From NCBI RefSeq assembly GCF_000622325.1, contig NZ_JASE01000005.1:3410001-3474000 (forward strand): 64,000 nt of DNA, given 5' to 3'. Source of the DNA: Sulfitobacter geojensis (GTDB lineage: Bacteria; Pseudomonadota; Alphaproteobacteria; Rhodobacterales; Rhodobacteraceae). The notes below the pieces were generated by a model, which did not search any database, was not told the origin of the DNA, and saw only the letters and a list, made by a program, of their open reading frames with translations. This document shows, piece after piece, positions 35,193 to 44,229 of this stretch (within the stretch, counting starts at the first letter, position 1; each line of letters begins with the position of its first letter). The translations under genes were made by a program, and so were the position numbers.

Positions 35193-35857
35193 CAGCGCCC
35201 TTCTTTCAAATGCGGCATGGCCTTGGCCAGATAATCAACACCGGTGATCGCCGTCAGCGCAGCGGCCACCCACAACAACCACAACCCGATCCGCCCGGAC
35301 CATTCCATGCCCAACAACTTCCATCCCAGTCCCAACACATCTTCTTGCGATCCATCCAGCACGGCAGCGATCATATCATCATCCATGCCAAAAACCGACA
35401 TGCCCAGATAATGCTCGAACACGCCCTGACTGAACAGAACGGCTATCGCCGTCATCTGGAATGTTGTTTTCCATTTGGCCAGCTGGGTTACCTTCAGCGT
35501 ACCAGCGACATCCCCTAAAAACTCGCGTAGCCCAGACACAAATACCTCGCGGAACAAGATCACGGTCGCCGGCAACACCAACCACGGTGACCAACTGGAG
35601 AATGCGACGATCACCATCAAGGCAATCACCACCATCGCTTTGTCCGCAATCGGATCCAACATCGCGCCCAGTTTGGTTTCCTGCTTCCATGCCCGCGCAA
35701 GATAACCGTCAAACCAATCGGTGATGGCTGCTGATACAAACAGCAACAACGCAAACCAGTCCGCATAAGGTCTTGTGAAATATAGAAACATCACCGCGAC
35801 CATTGGGGCGGCGATCAAACGCATCAGCGTCAGGATATTTGGCAGGTTCCACTTCAT
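35192..35857 (-). CDS. pgsA: CDP-diacylglycerol-glycerol-3-phosphate 3-phosphatidyltransferase
   Basis: This 221-residue inner-membrane enzyme forms phosphatidylglycerol phosphate. The CDP-alcohol phosphotransferase motif is complete: DGYLAR, eight residues, then GAMLDPIADK. Several hydrophobic helices. It heads the pgsA-moaD-moaE run, downstream of uvrC, which ends 115 bases upstream. Confidence 0.95.
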   Translation of the reverse strand: MKWNLPNILTLMRLIAAPMVAVMFLYFTRPYADWFALLLFVSAAITDWFDGYLARAWKQETKLGAMLDPIADKAMVVIALMVIVAFSSWSPWLVLPATVILFREVFVSGLREFLGDVAGTLKVTQLAKWKTTFQMTAIAVLFSQGVFEHYLGMSVFGMDDDMIAAVLDGSQEDVLGLGWKLLGMEWSGRIGLWLLWVAAALTAITGVDYLAKAMPHLKEGR

Positions 35858-35972
35858 ACCCGCACCCTACAGCGCCAGCCGCCCATGTAAAAGCACCAAC
35901 GCCCCTCCTCTTTTTGGCCCTATATACTGTCCGCACTCTCGTGCTCCGCACAGGCCAGTTATAGCCCCCCGC

Positions 35973-37838
35973 TTAGCCGCGTTCATGAAAATACGCATAA
36001 ATCGTTTCCGCCAAAGCATCCGATACCCCGTCTACCGCCTTGAGATCCGAAAGGTTCGCCCGCCCGACCGCCTTGGCCGACCCGAAATGCGCCAACAACG
36101 CCCGTTTCCGGGCCGCCCCGACACCGGGCACATCATCAAGCGGCGTCGCGCCCACCGCCTTGGCGCGTTTTGCACGGTGGGTGCCAATCGCAAACCGGTG
36201 CGCCTCGTCGCGCATCCGTTGCACAAAATACAGCACCGGATCATTGTGCCGCAGGGCCATGGGTCGTTTGCCGACACGGTGGAATTCCTCCTTGCCCGCA
36301 TCGCGGTCGACACCTTTTGCTACACCGACCATCGGAATGTCCTCCACCCCGTATTCGCGCATGATCGACGCAACAGCAGAAACCTGCCCTGCCCCGCCGT
36401 CGATCAACAGCAAGTCCGGCCAATGCCCCTCCGTGCGGTCGGGGTCTTCCTTCAACAACCGTTTGAACCGGCGCTGCAGCACCTCTTTCATCATGCCAAA
36501 GTCATCACCGGGGGTTAGGTCGTCACCGCGAATATTAAATTTGCGGTACTGGTTCTTCATCATACCGTCCGGCCCCGCCACCACCATCGCCCCGACAGCA
36601 TTGGTGCCCTGAATATGCGAGTTGTCGTAGACTTCTATCCGGGCGGGTGGCCCGGACAGGTCAAAGGCATCGGCAAGACCTTTCAGAAGCTTGGTCTGTG
36701 TTGCGGTTTCAGCCATCTTGCGGGCCAGCGATTCGCGGGCGTTGCGCAGCGCTCCGTCGACCAATTCTGCCTTTTCACCGCGTTGCGGCACAAGCAATTC
36801 AACCTTGCGTCCCAGCTTGCCCGACAAGGCATCCGCCATCAGGTCGGGGTTTTCAATCTGGTTGCTCAGGATCAACTGTGGCGGCGGATCGCGCTGGTCG
36901 TAGAACTGACCGATAAAGGCCTCCAACACCTCGGCCGCGTCCACATCCGCCCCCACGCGGGGATAGTAATCCTTGTTGCCCCAGTTCTGGTTGGCGCGAA
37001 TGAAAAACACCTGAACACAGGCCTGCCCGTCCTGCATGTGCAGCGCAATGACGTCCGCTTCCGACACACCCTTGGGGTTGATGCCCTGCGCAGTCTGCAC
37101 TTGCGTCAAGGCCTTGATCCGGTCACGCAAGGCGGCCGCGCGTTCAAACTCCATCTCCTCCGAAGCCGCGTTCATCTCGCTTGCCAGACGGGCCTGAATA
37201 TCCGTGGTCTTGCCGCCAAGAAAACGCTGCGCATCGGTGACTGTCTGGCGGTATTCTTCGGGACTGATCTTGCCTACGCAAGGGGCGGAACAGCGTTTGA
37301 TCTGATGCTGTAAACAGGGCCGCGTGCGGCTTTCGAACATGGCGTTGGAACAATCGCGCAGCAGAAAAACCCGCTGTAACTGGTTGAGCGTCCTGTTCAC
37401 CGCACCCGCGCTGGCGAAGGGGCCATAATATGCGCCCTTTTCCTTTTTCGCGCCGCGATGTTTTTTGATCTGTGGAAATCCGTGATCCGTCGTCACCAGA
37501 ATGTTCGGAAAACTTTTGTCATCGCGCAACAACACATTGTACTTGGGCTTGAGCTGCTTGATCAGGTTTTGCTCAAGCAACAGCGCTTCGGTCTCTGTTT
37601 TTGTGGTCAGAAACATCATCGAGACGGTGTTCGCAATCATCCGCGAAATTCGGGCTGAATGCCCCGCTGGGCGCGCATAATTACTGACCCGCGCCCGCAG
37701 GTTGCGCGCCTTGCCAACGTAAAGCACACGGCTTTCGCTATCGAGCATCCGGTACACACCGGGGGAGCTGTCCAGCGTTTTGAGGTAGCTCTGGATCACC
37801 GTGTGACCCTGGGGCTGTGTCTGGGGTTGATCCGTCAT
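35973..37838 (-). CDS. uvrC: Excinuclease ABC subunit C
   Basis: This 621-residue nucleotide-excision-repair nuclease makes both incisions with UvrB. It has the GIY-YIG domain at the N-terminus (SSPGVYRMLDSES, VLYVGKARNLRARV), the Cys-rich/UvrB-binding region (KRCSAPCVGKIS, MNAASEEMEFERAA), the RNase H-like domain with EVYDNSHIQGT and C-terminal helix-hairpin-helix (DDVPGVGAARKRALL). The ATG at 37838 (MTDQPQTQ) gives the family length. Its promoter should be in the AT-rich gap upstream. Confidence 0.96.
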   Translation of the reverse strand: MTDQPQTQPQGHTVIQSYLKTLDSSPGVYRMLDSESRVLYVGKARNLRARVSNYARPAGHSARISRMIANTVSMMFLTTKTETEALLLEQNLIKQLKPKYNVLLRDDKSFPNILVTTDHGFPQIKKHRGAKKEKGAYYGPFASAGAVNRTLNQLQRVFLLRDCSNAMFESRTRPCLQHQIKRCSAPCVGKISPEEYRQTVTDAQRFLGGKTTDIQARLASEMNAASEEMEFERAAALRDRIKALTQVQTAQGINPKGVSEADVIALHMQDGQACVQVFFIRANQNWGNKDYYPRVGADVDAAEVLEAFIGQFYDQRDPPPQLILSNQIENPDLMADALSGKLGRKVELLVPQRGEKAELVDGALRNARESLARKMAETATQTKLLKGLADAFDLSGPPARIEVYDNSHIQGTNAVGAMVVAGPDGMMKNQYRKFNIRGDDLTPGDDFGMMKEVLQRRFKRLLKEDPDRTEGHWPDLLLIDGGAGQVSAVASIMREYGVEDIPMVGVAKGVDRDAGKEEFHRVGKRPMALRHNDPVLYFVQRMRDEAHRFAIGTHRAKRAKAVGATPLDDVPGVGAARKRALLAHFGSAKAVGRANLSDLKAVDGVSDALAETIYAYFHERG

Positions 37839-38124
37839 GGGCCGCCTGATTCTCTGTTCGTGCTGCACTAAGATGGTTGCGGTAACAAGTGGTAAGCTTT
37901 CCACTGATCCTGTGGATAACTCTGCGGGTAAGTTTGGGTGGGCCGGAAATTATTGTTGTATTTAACAGACTTCTCTGGAATGCCTAAATTTTAGGCACAC
38001 ACCCAAGTGTCTGAATTTTAGTAATAATTTATTAACACCTTTCCAACCCCCTGAAAACATGGGGCTTATTGTAACAGAATTGTGTCTCCCTCGCTGGCCC
38101 GTGCAGAACTCTGTCTCCGGCACC
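37839..38124. other. AT-rich intergenic region with a consensus DnaA box
   Basis: No gene is seen in these 286 bases, which separate uvrC from the SDR gene. They are much richer in A/T than surroundings between about 37930 and 38070. TGTGGATAA at 37911-37919 is a perfect DnaA-box consensus on the minus strand. TGCCTAAATTTTAGGCA at 37981-37997 is a perfect 8-1-8 palindrome. ATTTATTAAC follows near 38027. The region must hold the uvrC promoter. Confidence 0.7.
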
Positions 38125-38910
38125 CTACTCCACGCCGACAATATCCGGTGTTTGCCACCCAAGATGCTGCCCGCCATCCACACAAAGCAATTGTCCGGTC
38201 ACCGCCGGCGCATCCAGAAAATAGCCGAGCGCTGCGGTGATGTCTGCCGGATTCGCCCCCCGTTCCAATGTCGTGTTTGCCCGCTGGTTGGCAAAATGTT
38301 CGTCCGACTGGCGGGCCCCCTGCAGTGTCGGCCCCGGTCCGATCGCGTTGACACGGATCGCAGGGGCCAGCGCGCGGGCTGTGGTCTGGGTCATCGCCCA
38401 AAGGCCCATTTTCGCTAGGGTATAGGTCATGAACTCCGGCGTCAGCTTGCGCACTCGTTGATCCACCATATTCAGGATCAAGCCTGCGGCCTGCGGCTCT
38501 CCGGAGGCGTCGGCAACAGGCTGTAACCCTTGCGCGGCCATGGCTTGGGTCAACACGAAAGGCGCACGCAGATTGCTGCCCATGTGCCGGTCCCAACTGT
38601 CGCGCGTCGCACTTGTGACCGTATCATATTCAAAGATCGAGGCGTTGTTGACCAAACAGGTGATTGGTCCGCCCAAGGCCTCAACCGCGCGTTCAAACAG
38701 TGCCGATGCCGCATCATCGTCCAGCAGGTCGGCCTGCAAGGCAACTGCGTTACGCCCCAAGGCCTTGATGTCCTGCACAACCGCTTCGGCACCATCTGCG
38801 CTGCTCGCATAATGCACTGCCACATCATACCCGCGCTGCGCGAGGTAAAGCGCCATCGCAGCCCCAAGACGGTGGCCTGCGCCTGTAACAACTGCGCGTC
38901 CCATCCGCAT
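38125..38910 (-). CDS. SDR oxidoreductase, pteridine-reductase-like
   Basis: This 261-residue short-chain dehydrogenase has the cofactor loop TGAGHRLGAA (residues 9-18), where the Arg after the glycines suggests NADPH preference and resembles FolM/pteridine reductases. Catalytic YTLAK and NNASI are present, and DGGQHLG at the C-terminus. Dihydromonapterin or dihydrofolate reduction is possible but not proven. It is 5 bases downstream of the antiporter gene and last in that operon. Confidence 0.85.
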   Translation of the reverse strand: MRMGRAVVTGAGHRLGAAMALYLAQRGYDVAVHYASSADGAEAVVQDIKALGRNAVALQADLLDDDAASALFERAVEALGGPITCLVNNASIFEYDTVTSATRDSWDRHMGSNLRAPFVLTQAMAAQGLQPVADASGEPQAAGLILNMVDQRVRKLTPEFMTYTLAKMGLWAMTQTTARALAPAIRVNAIGPGPTLQGARQSDEHFANQRANTTLERGANPADITAALGYFLDAPAVTGQLLCVDGGQHLGWQTPDIVGVE

Positions 38911-38915
38911 TCTCC

Positions 38916-39863
38916 TTAGATCAGAACAACAACCAGATAGAGTGCATATAGGGCAGTTAGGATAACCCCCCAGACCCGTGTGATGTCACGCTTGAGAAAA
39001 ACAAACGGGATCAGCAACAGGGAAGCGCCCAGCATGACCCAAAGGTCAAACTGCAGGAATTCAGGATCGACATTGATCGGGCCCACCAGACTGGCAATGC
39101 CGATGATCGCCAGAAGGTTGAACATATTCGACCCGATAACACTGCCCAAAACAACATCGGCCTGCCGGCGCAACGCGGCCATCACGGTTGTCGCGAGTTC
39201 GGGCAGCGAGGTACCGATGGCCACCAGCGTCAATCCGATCACTGTGTCACTCACGCCATAGGCCTGTGCGATGATCGTCGCGTTGTCCACCAAAAGCCCC
39301 GCCCCGACCGGCAAGCCGACCAGACCAAGGATCAGGAACACAATAATCTGCCACGTGGGCATGCTTGGGTCGGCACCTTCGGGTTCGTCCATGTCATCCG
39401 CGCCGCAGCGACGGTGATTGCGGGCGTCACGCAACTGATCCAGAAGCACATAGCCCAAAGCGCCCAACAGAACGAGGCCGGCAAGCCAGTCAAACACGCC
39501 GCGAAAGGCCAGCCCAATGAACAACAAGGTAGCCGCGATCATGAAGTTATAGGTTTTGCGCGTTGCGCATTCCGATGTGTGCATGGTGGCCAGCAGCGCG
39601 GGAATACCCAGAACCAGCAGGATGTTCGCCGTATTCGATCCGACCACGTTCCCGAGCGCAAGGCCGGGTGCATTATCAAGGATCGCTTTGATCGAAATCA
39701 GCAATTCAGGCGCCGAGGTCCCGAAAGCCACAATCGTCAAGCTGACGATCAGCGCCGGAATTCCCAGTCGCAGCGCAAGATTAACCGCACCTTTGACCAG
39801 TGCATCCCCTGCCAAAAGCAGGATAACCAACCCCAACCCGGACAGAACCCATGGCATCAACAT
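38916..39863 (-). CDS. Calcium/sodium antiporter (CaCA family, YrbG-like)
   Basis: This 315-residue inner-membrane exchanger has the two inverted alpha-repeats: GTSAPELLISI (about residue 48) and GTSLPELATTV in the second half, with ten or so helices. The central loop is acidic (DDMDEPEGADPS). Its start overlaps the stop of the small Cys-rich membrane protein (TGATG). Confidence 0.94.
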   Translation of the reverse strand: MLMPWVLSGLGLVILLLAGDALVKGAVNLALRLGIPALIVSLTIVAFGTSAPELLISIKAILDNAPGLALGNVVGSNTANILLVLGIPALLATMHTSECATRKTYNFMIAATLLFIGLAFRGVFDWLAGLVLLGALGYVLLDQLRDARNHRRCGADDMDEPEGADPSMPTWQIIVFLILGLVGLPVGAGLLVDNATIIAQAYGVSDTVIGLTLVAIGTSLPELATTVMAALRRQADVVLGSVIGSNMFNLLAIIGIASLVGPINVDPEFLQFDLWVMLGASLLLIPFVFLKRDITRVWGVILTALYALYLVVVLI

Positions 39864-40027
39864 CAGCCTTTACCCCCACAGGCGCAGGGCCCTTTACCAA
39901 TTCGAAAACGTCCGCAGGCACCGCATTTGGTCTGTTTCAAACGGGTAGATCCCAGCCAGTGCATTTTGCCAAACCACGCCAAAACACCCATAAACACCAG
40001 AAACAATAGAACTATTTTAGCGACCAT
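39863..40027 (-). CDS. Small membrane protein with zinc-ribbon-like tail (54 residues)
   Basis: The start ATG at 40027 lies 3 bases after the S49 peptidase stop, and its TGA overlaps the antiporter ATG. The product has one N-terminal hydrophobic helix (about 3-19) and a basic tail with CGACG (Cys35, Cys38) and CAC (Cys48, Cys50), suggesting a four-Cys metal site. The tight junctions on both sides and the patterned cysteines argue for a true gene. Function unknown. Confidence 0.72.
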   Translation of the reverse strand: MVAKIVLLFLVFMGVLAWFGKMHWLGSTRLKQTKCGACGRFRIGKGPCACGGKG

Positions 40028-40030
40028 TCG

Positions 40031-40828
40031 TTACAGACCAAACCGCGCATAAGCTGCGCGTTCCTCAATACCATGCACCGCGTCCTGCACCACCTGCGCC
40101 GAAAAACGTGACAGCAACCCGCGCTTCGGCGAATAGTCGCGAAACCGCACTTTTTTGCCGAAACGTTCTTTCATCATCGGTTTCAGATGGCCAATGCCGT
40201 CGATCAAACCCAGTTCGCTTGCACGCTTGGCCAGCCAGATTTCTCCGGTGAACAAATCCTGATCGTCAGGCAATTTGCCCGCACGCCGTGCAGCAATATG
40301 GTCTTTGAAATTCACGTGGATGTCTTCAAGCAACGTCTTTAACCGTGCCACATCATCGGGGTTTGCGGGGCGGAACGGATCCAGCATGCTTTTGGAGTCA
40401 CCGGCCGTATAAACGCGCCGCTCAATGCCGTAACTCTTGATAAATTCATCAAGCCCGAACGACGCCGAAATCACTCCGATAGACCCGACAACGGATGATG
40501 GATCCGCGTAGATTTCGTCTGCTGCCGCAGCAAGCCAATACCCGCCGGACGCCGCCACATCTTCGACAAAGGCGATGACGGGAATTTGCTTTTCCTCAGC
40601 CAGACGCCGGATGCGTGCACCGATCAACGATGATTGCACAGGGCTGCCACCGGGTGAGTTTATCTCCAACGCCACCGCAACGGGTTTGCCTTTGGAAAAC
40701 GCCCTTTCGATCACCGGCCCCAGCGTGGCGTCATTCAACACCCCGCGTCCCTGCCCTCCGATCGTACCAGCGAGGCGGATCACAGCAACAGTCGGGTCAG
40801 ATTTCAGGAAAGGCAGCCAGTTTTTCAT
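40031..40828 (-). CDS. S49-family signal peptide peptidase-like protease
   Basis: This 265-residue serine protease is of the short SppA type. Seen: EINSPGGSPVQSS, EDVAASGGYWLAAA, SSVVGSIGVISASFG with the catalytic Ser and GDSKSMLDPF with the catalytic Lys. No clear signal helix at its start. It probably degrades membrane-released peptides. First gene of a four-gene operon with the small Cys-rich protein, antiporter and SDR. Confidence 0.93.
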   Translation of the reverse strand: MKNWLPFLKSDPTVAVIRLAGTIGGQGRGVLNDATLGPVIERAFSKGKPVAVALEINSPGGSPVQSSLIGARIRRLAEEKQIPVIAFVEDVAASGGYWLAAAADEIYADPSSVVGSIGVISASFGLDEFIKSYGIERRVYTAGDSKSMLDPFRPANPDDVARLKTLLEDIHVNFKDHIAARRAGKLPDDQDLFTGEIWLAKRASELGLIDGIGHLKPMMKERFGKKVRFRDYSPKRGLLSRFSAQVVQDAVHGIEERAAYARFGL

Positions 40829-40878
40829 GTAACCTCATGTAGAGCGCACAGCCTGTGCAAACAAGGACGCGGGCAGGA

Positions 40879-41640
40879 TTAATCGCGGATGCGCCAGCCT
40901 GTGCGGAAAATCCACCAGATGACGTAGAGGCAAATGCAGGTAAAGACGCCAATCGCCAGCAGGCTGGTCACAATCGGAACATCCGCCGCCCCGTAAAACG
41001 CCCAGCGAAAACCCGAAATCAGATAGACCACGGGATTGAACATCGAAATGGATTGCCAGACAGAAGGCAGCATCGAGATGGAATAGAACGATCCGCCAAG
41101 GAAAACCAATGGGGTGACGATCAGCAAGGGGACGATTTGCAACTGTTCAAAGTTGCCCGCCCAAATGCCAAGGATGAAACCGAACAGTGAAAAGCTGATC
41201 GCGGTCAGAACAAGGAAGGTCAGCATCGCAACGGGATGCTCAATACTGAAATCGACAAAGAAGAATGCAGTGATCAGGATGATCACGCCAATGATCAACG
41301 CCTTGGTTGCCGCAGCCCCGACATAACCCAGCACAATTTCAAGAAAGCTGATCGGCGCGGCAAGCAGTTCCGAAAACGTCCCGATGAATTTCGGAAAATA
41401 AATGCCGAAAGACGCGTTTGAAATCGACTGGGTAATGACCGTAAGCATGATCAGACCCGGCACAATGAATGCGCCGTAACTCACTCCGTCGACCTCTTGG
41501 ATGCGACTGCCGATGGCAGCACCAAAGACCACAAAGTAAAGCGAAGTCGAAATGACAGGCGCGAGAAAGCTTTGTGCAATCGTGCGGAAAAACCTATGCA
41601 TTTCAAATAGGTATATGGATATAACGGCCGTCCAGTTCAT
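40879..41640 (-). CDS. ABC-2 type exporter permease
   Basis: This 253-residue permease has six hydrophobic helices in the ABC-2 pattern, with [17 protein letters not shown] near residues 24-40 and the conserved [13 protein letters not shown] in the second half. It overlaps the ATPase gene by four bases (ATGA). The pair resembles YadG-YadH/NodIJ-type exporters; the substrate is unknown. Confidence 0.93.
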   Translation of the reverse strand: MNWTAVISIYLFEMHRFFRTIAQSFLAPVISTSLYFVVFGAAIGSRIQEVDGVSYGAFIVPGLIMLTVITQSISNASFGIYFPKFIGTFSELLAAPISFLEIVLGYVGAAATKALIIGVIILITAFFFVDFSIEHPVAMLTFLVLTAISFSLFGFILGIWAGNFEQLQIVPLLIVTPLVFLGGSFYSISMLPSVWQSISMFNPVVYLISGFRWAFYGAADVPIVTSLLAIGVFTCICLYVIWWIFRTGWRIRD

Positions 41641-42587
41641 GCTGCACCCTCCGCTTGGGTTGGCGTATCACCCTCATGGACAAGGTTCACAAATATCTCC
41701 TCAAGGCTGGATTGTCGCGTCACCAGATCGCGAAGGGTCAGCCCCTCTTGGGCAATTGCAGCCAACAGCGATGTGATCCCCGTCCGTTCAGCGCGCGTGT
41801 CGTAGGTATAGATCAACGCGCCCTCATCCGACAGGCGCAGGGCGTCCGATTGCAACGCGGCGGGCACCTCTGTCAGTGGCGTGCTCAATTGCACCTCCAG
41901 CTCTTTCTGACCCATTCGCGCCATCAGCGTGTCCTTGTCTTCGACCAGCATCAATTCACCCTTGGCGATTACACCAACACGGTCGGCAATCGCCTCGGCT
42001 TCCTCGATATAATGCGTCGTCAGAATAATCGTCACACCGGCGGCTTTCAGCCCCGCGACGATCTCCCACATATCTTTGCGCAACTCGACATCGACGCCTG
42101 CGGTAGGTTCATCCAAAAACAGCACGCGCGGATCATGTGACAGCGCTTTGGCAATCAGAACACGCCGTTTCATGCCGCCCGACAGCTCCCTGATCTGGTT
42201 GTCCTTCTTGTCCCACAGCGACAGCTGGCGCAGTACTTTTTCGATGGTCCCGTCATCACCGGCCTTGCCAAACAGACCCCGCGAAAAACGGACCGTGTTG
42301 ATCACCCGTTCGAAGGGTTCCAGATTGATCTCTTGCGGGACCAGCCCGATCATCGAACGCGCCGCGCGGTAGTCGCTTGTGATGTCGTGACCGCCCACAG
42401 CCACACTGCCCGAGCTTGCCGTGGTGATACCGCAAATTGTTGAAATGAGTGTGGTTTTCCCGGCACCATTCGGCCCGAGCAGTGCCAGTATCTCGCCTTC
42501 GCGAATATCTAGCGTAACGCCCTTGAGCGCCTGAAAACCACCCTTATAGGATTTTTTCAGGTCTTTGATTTCTACGATGTTGCGCAT
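41637..42587 (-). CDS. ABC transporter ATP-binding protein
   Basis: This 316-residue ATPase has Walker [11 protein letters not shown] (about residue 38), signature LSGGMKRRV, Walker [13 protein letters not shown] and the switch His in TTHYIEEAE. It powers the ABC-2 permease encoded immediately downstream. The C-terminal ~90 residues are the regulatory tail typical of such exporters. Confidence 0.95.
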   Translation of the reverse strand: MRNIVEIKDLKKSYKGGFQALKGVTLDIREGEILALLGPNGAGKTTLISTICGITTASSGSVAVGGHDITSDYRAARSMIGLVPQEINLEPFERVINTVRFSRGLFGKAGDDGTIEKVLRQLSLWDKKDNQIRELSGGMKRRVLIAKALSHDPRVLFLDEPTAGVDVELRKDMWEIVAGLKAAGVTIILTTHYIEEAEAIADRVGVIAKGELMLVEDKDTLMARMGQKELEVQLSTPLTEVPAALQSDALRLSDEGALIYTYDTRAERTGITSLLAAIAQEGLTLRDLVTRQSSLEEIFVNLVHEGDTPTQAEGAA

Positions 42588-42647
42588 GCTCTGGTCCTTG
42601 TTTCAGGGCGCACCCTAGACCGGATGCGCAGGAGTGGACAGGCGCGT

Positions 42648-43160
42648 TTAGTCTTTTGACCGCCCGAACCATCCCTTTTTCGCAGGAGCCTCTTGCGTGG
42701 TTTCGGCCTCGCCCTCTGCCGGACCTTCCAGCGTCGATTGCAGGTTCTGGAAAAACTGGTCGGCCATCTTTTTGGCAAAGCCGTCGATGATCCGGCTGCC
42801 CAGCTGTGCCAGCTTGCCGCCGACCTTGGCTTCCACGTCATAACTCAACTCGGTGCCGCCGTCCTTGGCCAACAGGCGCACCTCGGCACCGCCTTTGGCG
42901 AACCCTGCGGCACCGCCCTTACCCGACCCGTCAATCTTCAACGAGGTATCGGGGACAAGATCGGAAATCGTGACTTCGCCTTTGAACGTCGCCTTAACCG
43001 GCCCGACTTTTTGCACTACTGTAGCGGTGAAACCGTCCTCCACTGAACCGGTGACTTCTTGGGCACCCGGCACGCAGCTTTTCAGCACCTCGGGGTCCAG
43101 CAACGCGGCATAGACCTGCGCGGGCGGGACTGCGATCTGGCGGGTGTCGGACATTTGCAT
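42648..43160 (-). CDS. SRPBCC-family protein, CoxG-like
   Basis: This 170-residue protein has the CoxG/START-like fold: RQIAVPPAQVYAALLDPEVLKSC, PGAQEVTG, and ELSYDVEAKVGGKLAQLGSR near residue 105, and a helix that ends in FFQNL. In carboxydotrophs CoxG recruits CO dehydrogenase to the membrane; here no coxLMS genes are nearby, so that role is not supported. It follows the quinone oxidoreductase gene by 27 bases. Confidence 0.88.
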   Translation of the reverse strand: MQMSDTRQIAVPPAQVYAALLDPEVLKSCVPGAQEVTGSVEDGFTATVVQKVGPVKATFKGEVTISDLVPDTSLKIDGSGKGGAAGFAKGGAEVRLLAKDGGTELSYDVEAKVGGKLAQLGSRIIDGFAKKMADQFFQNLQSTLEGPAEGEAETTQEAPAKKGWFGRSKD

Positions 43161-43187
43161 CGGTTTGGCTCCTAGAATTTCAGACGT

Positions 43188-44150
43188 TCACGCGGTTTGG
43201 ACCACGACTTTGCCCGTGGCTTTGCGGGTGCGCAAGAGATCAAGCGCGTCATTCGCGCGATCCAGCGGTAGGACGTTGCTGACATGCGGTTTCAACTTGC
43301 CGTCAACATACCAGTCGAACAGGGTTTTGAAACTGTCGGTCAACACAGACGGGCGCAGTTTGGCATATCCCCCCCAATAGACGCCCATCACGGTCAGGTT
43401 CTTGACCAGCAGGATGTTCGCGGGGATCTGCGGTACCTCACCACTTGCAAAACCCAAGGGCAGCAGCCGCGCCTCCGGGTTGCAGGCCCGCAGCGCCGCC
43501 TTGAACTGGTCGCCGCCCACGGGATCATATACCACATCAGCGCCCCCCAGCCCTTTGACAATGCTGCGAATATCATCGGTTTCCGAATCGATCACATGAT
43601 CCGCTCCTGCCGCCTTGCAGACCGCCAGCTTGTCCGCACCGCGCGCGCAGGCGATGACTTCGGCACCCATCAGCTTGCCCAACTCCACCGCCGTTAACCC
43701 CACACCGCCAGAAGCCCCCAGCACCAACAGGCGTTCGCCGGCTTTCAGCCCCGCTTTGAAATCAAGCGCGACATGGCTGGTGCCATAGGCAATCAGAAAA
43801 GCAGCAGCATCGACCGACGACATTTCGTCTGGGATCGGTACGCAAATCTCGGCCGGCACAGCCGCATATTCGGCCAATCCACCAAATCCGGTATAGGCCG
43901 CGATACGCTGGCCCTTGGTGACGCTCGTCACATCCGCCCCCACTTCGGTGACAGTCCCGGCCAGTTCCATCCCGATGGTAAAAGGCAAGGGCGGTTTTTC
44001 CTGATAGGTGCCCTTGATCATCAACGTATCGCCAAAGTTCATCCCGCAGGTGTCGATCCTGACCAGTACTTCGCCAGCCTTAGGTGTCGGAATATCGACC
44101 TCCTGCATCGAAAGCGGTTGGTCGTAAGCGGTGACTTGCATGGCGCGCAT
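43188..44150 (-). CDS. NADPH:quinone oxidoreductase family protein
   Basis: This 320-residue zinc-free medium-chain dehydrogenase has GMELAGTVTEVG, a Rossmann motif GASGGVGLTAVELGK and the LMGAEVIACARG strand. It likely reduces quinones or enones with NADPH. I chose ATG at 44150, which gives the family start MRAMQVTAYDQPL; a longer reading adds 43 unlike residues. Probably cotranscribed with the CoxG-like gene. Confidence 0.92.
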   Translation of the reverse strand: MRAMQVTAYDQPLSMQEVDIPTPKAGEVLVRIDTCGMNFGDTLMIKGTYQEKPPLPFTIGMELAGTVTEVGADVTSVTKGQRIAAYTGFGGLAEYAAVPAEICVPIPDEMSSVDAAAFLIAYGTSHVALDFKAGLKAGERLLVLGASGGVGLTAVELGKLMGAEVIACARGADKLAVCKAAGADHVIDSETDDIRSIVKGLGGADVVYDPVGGDQFKAALRACNPEARLLPLGFASGEVPQIPANILLVKNLTVMGVYWGGYAKLRPSVLTDSFKTLFDWYVDGKLKPHVSNVLPLDRANDALDLLRTRKATGKVVVQTA

Positions 44151-44229
44151 GGGAAAGGTCCTTGTCTGATCTAGCCCGTGCAAATGGTCAGAGCGGGCCG
44201 CGAATGACAAGCCATACCCGTGACAAAAT

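Noticed and set aside
37839-38124. Chromosomal replication origin
   Set aside because: Only one perfect DnaA box was found, and no dnaA, parAB, gid or hemE genes are near. Kept as a regulatory observation only.
42648-43160. Part of a CO dehydrogenase gene cluster
   Set aside because: No coxL, coxM or coxS gene is in the window; similarity is limited to the SRPBCC fold.
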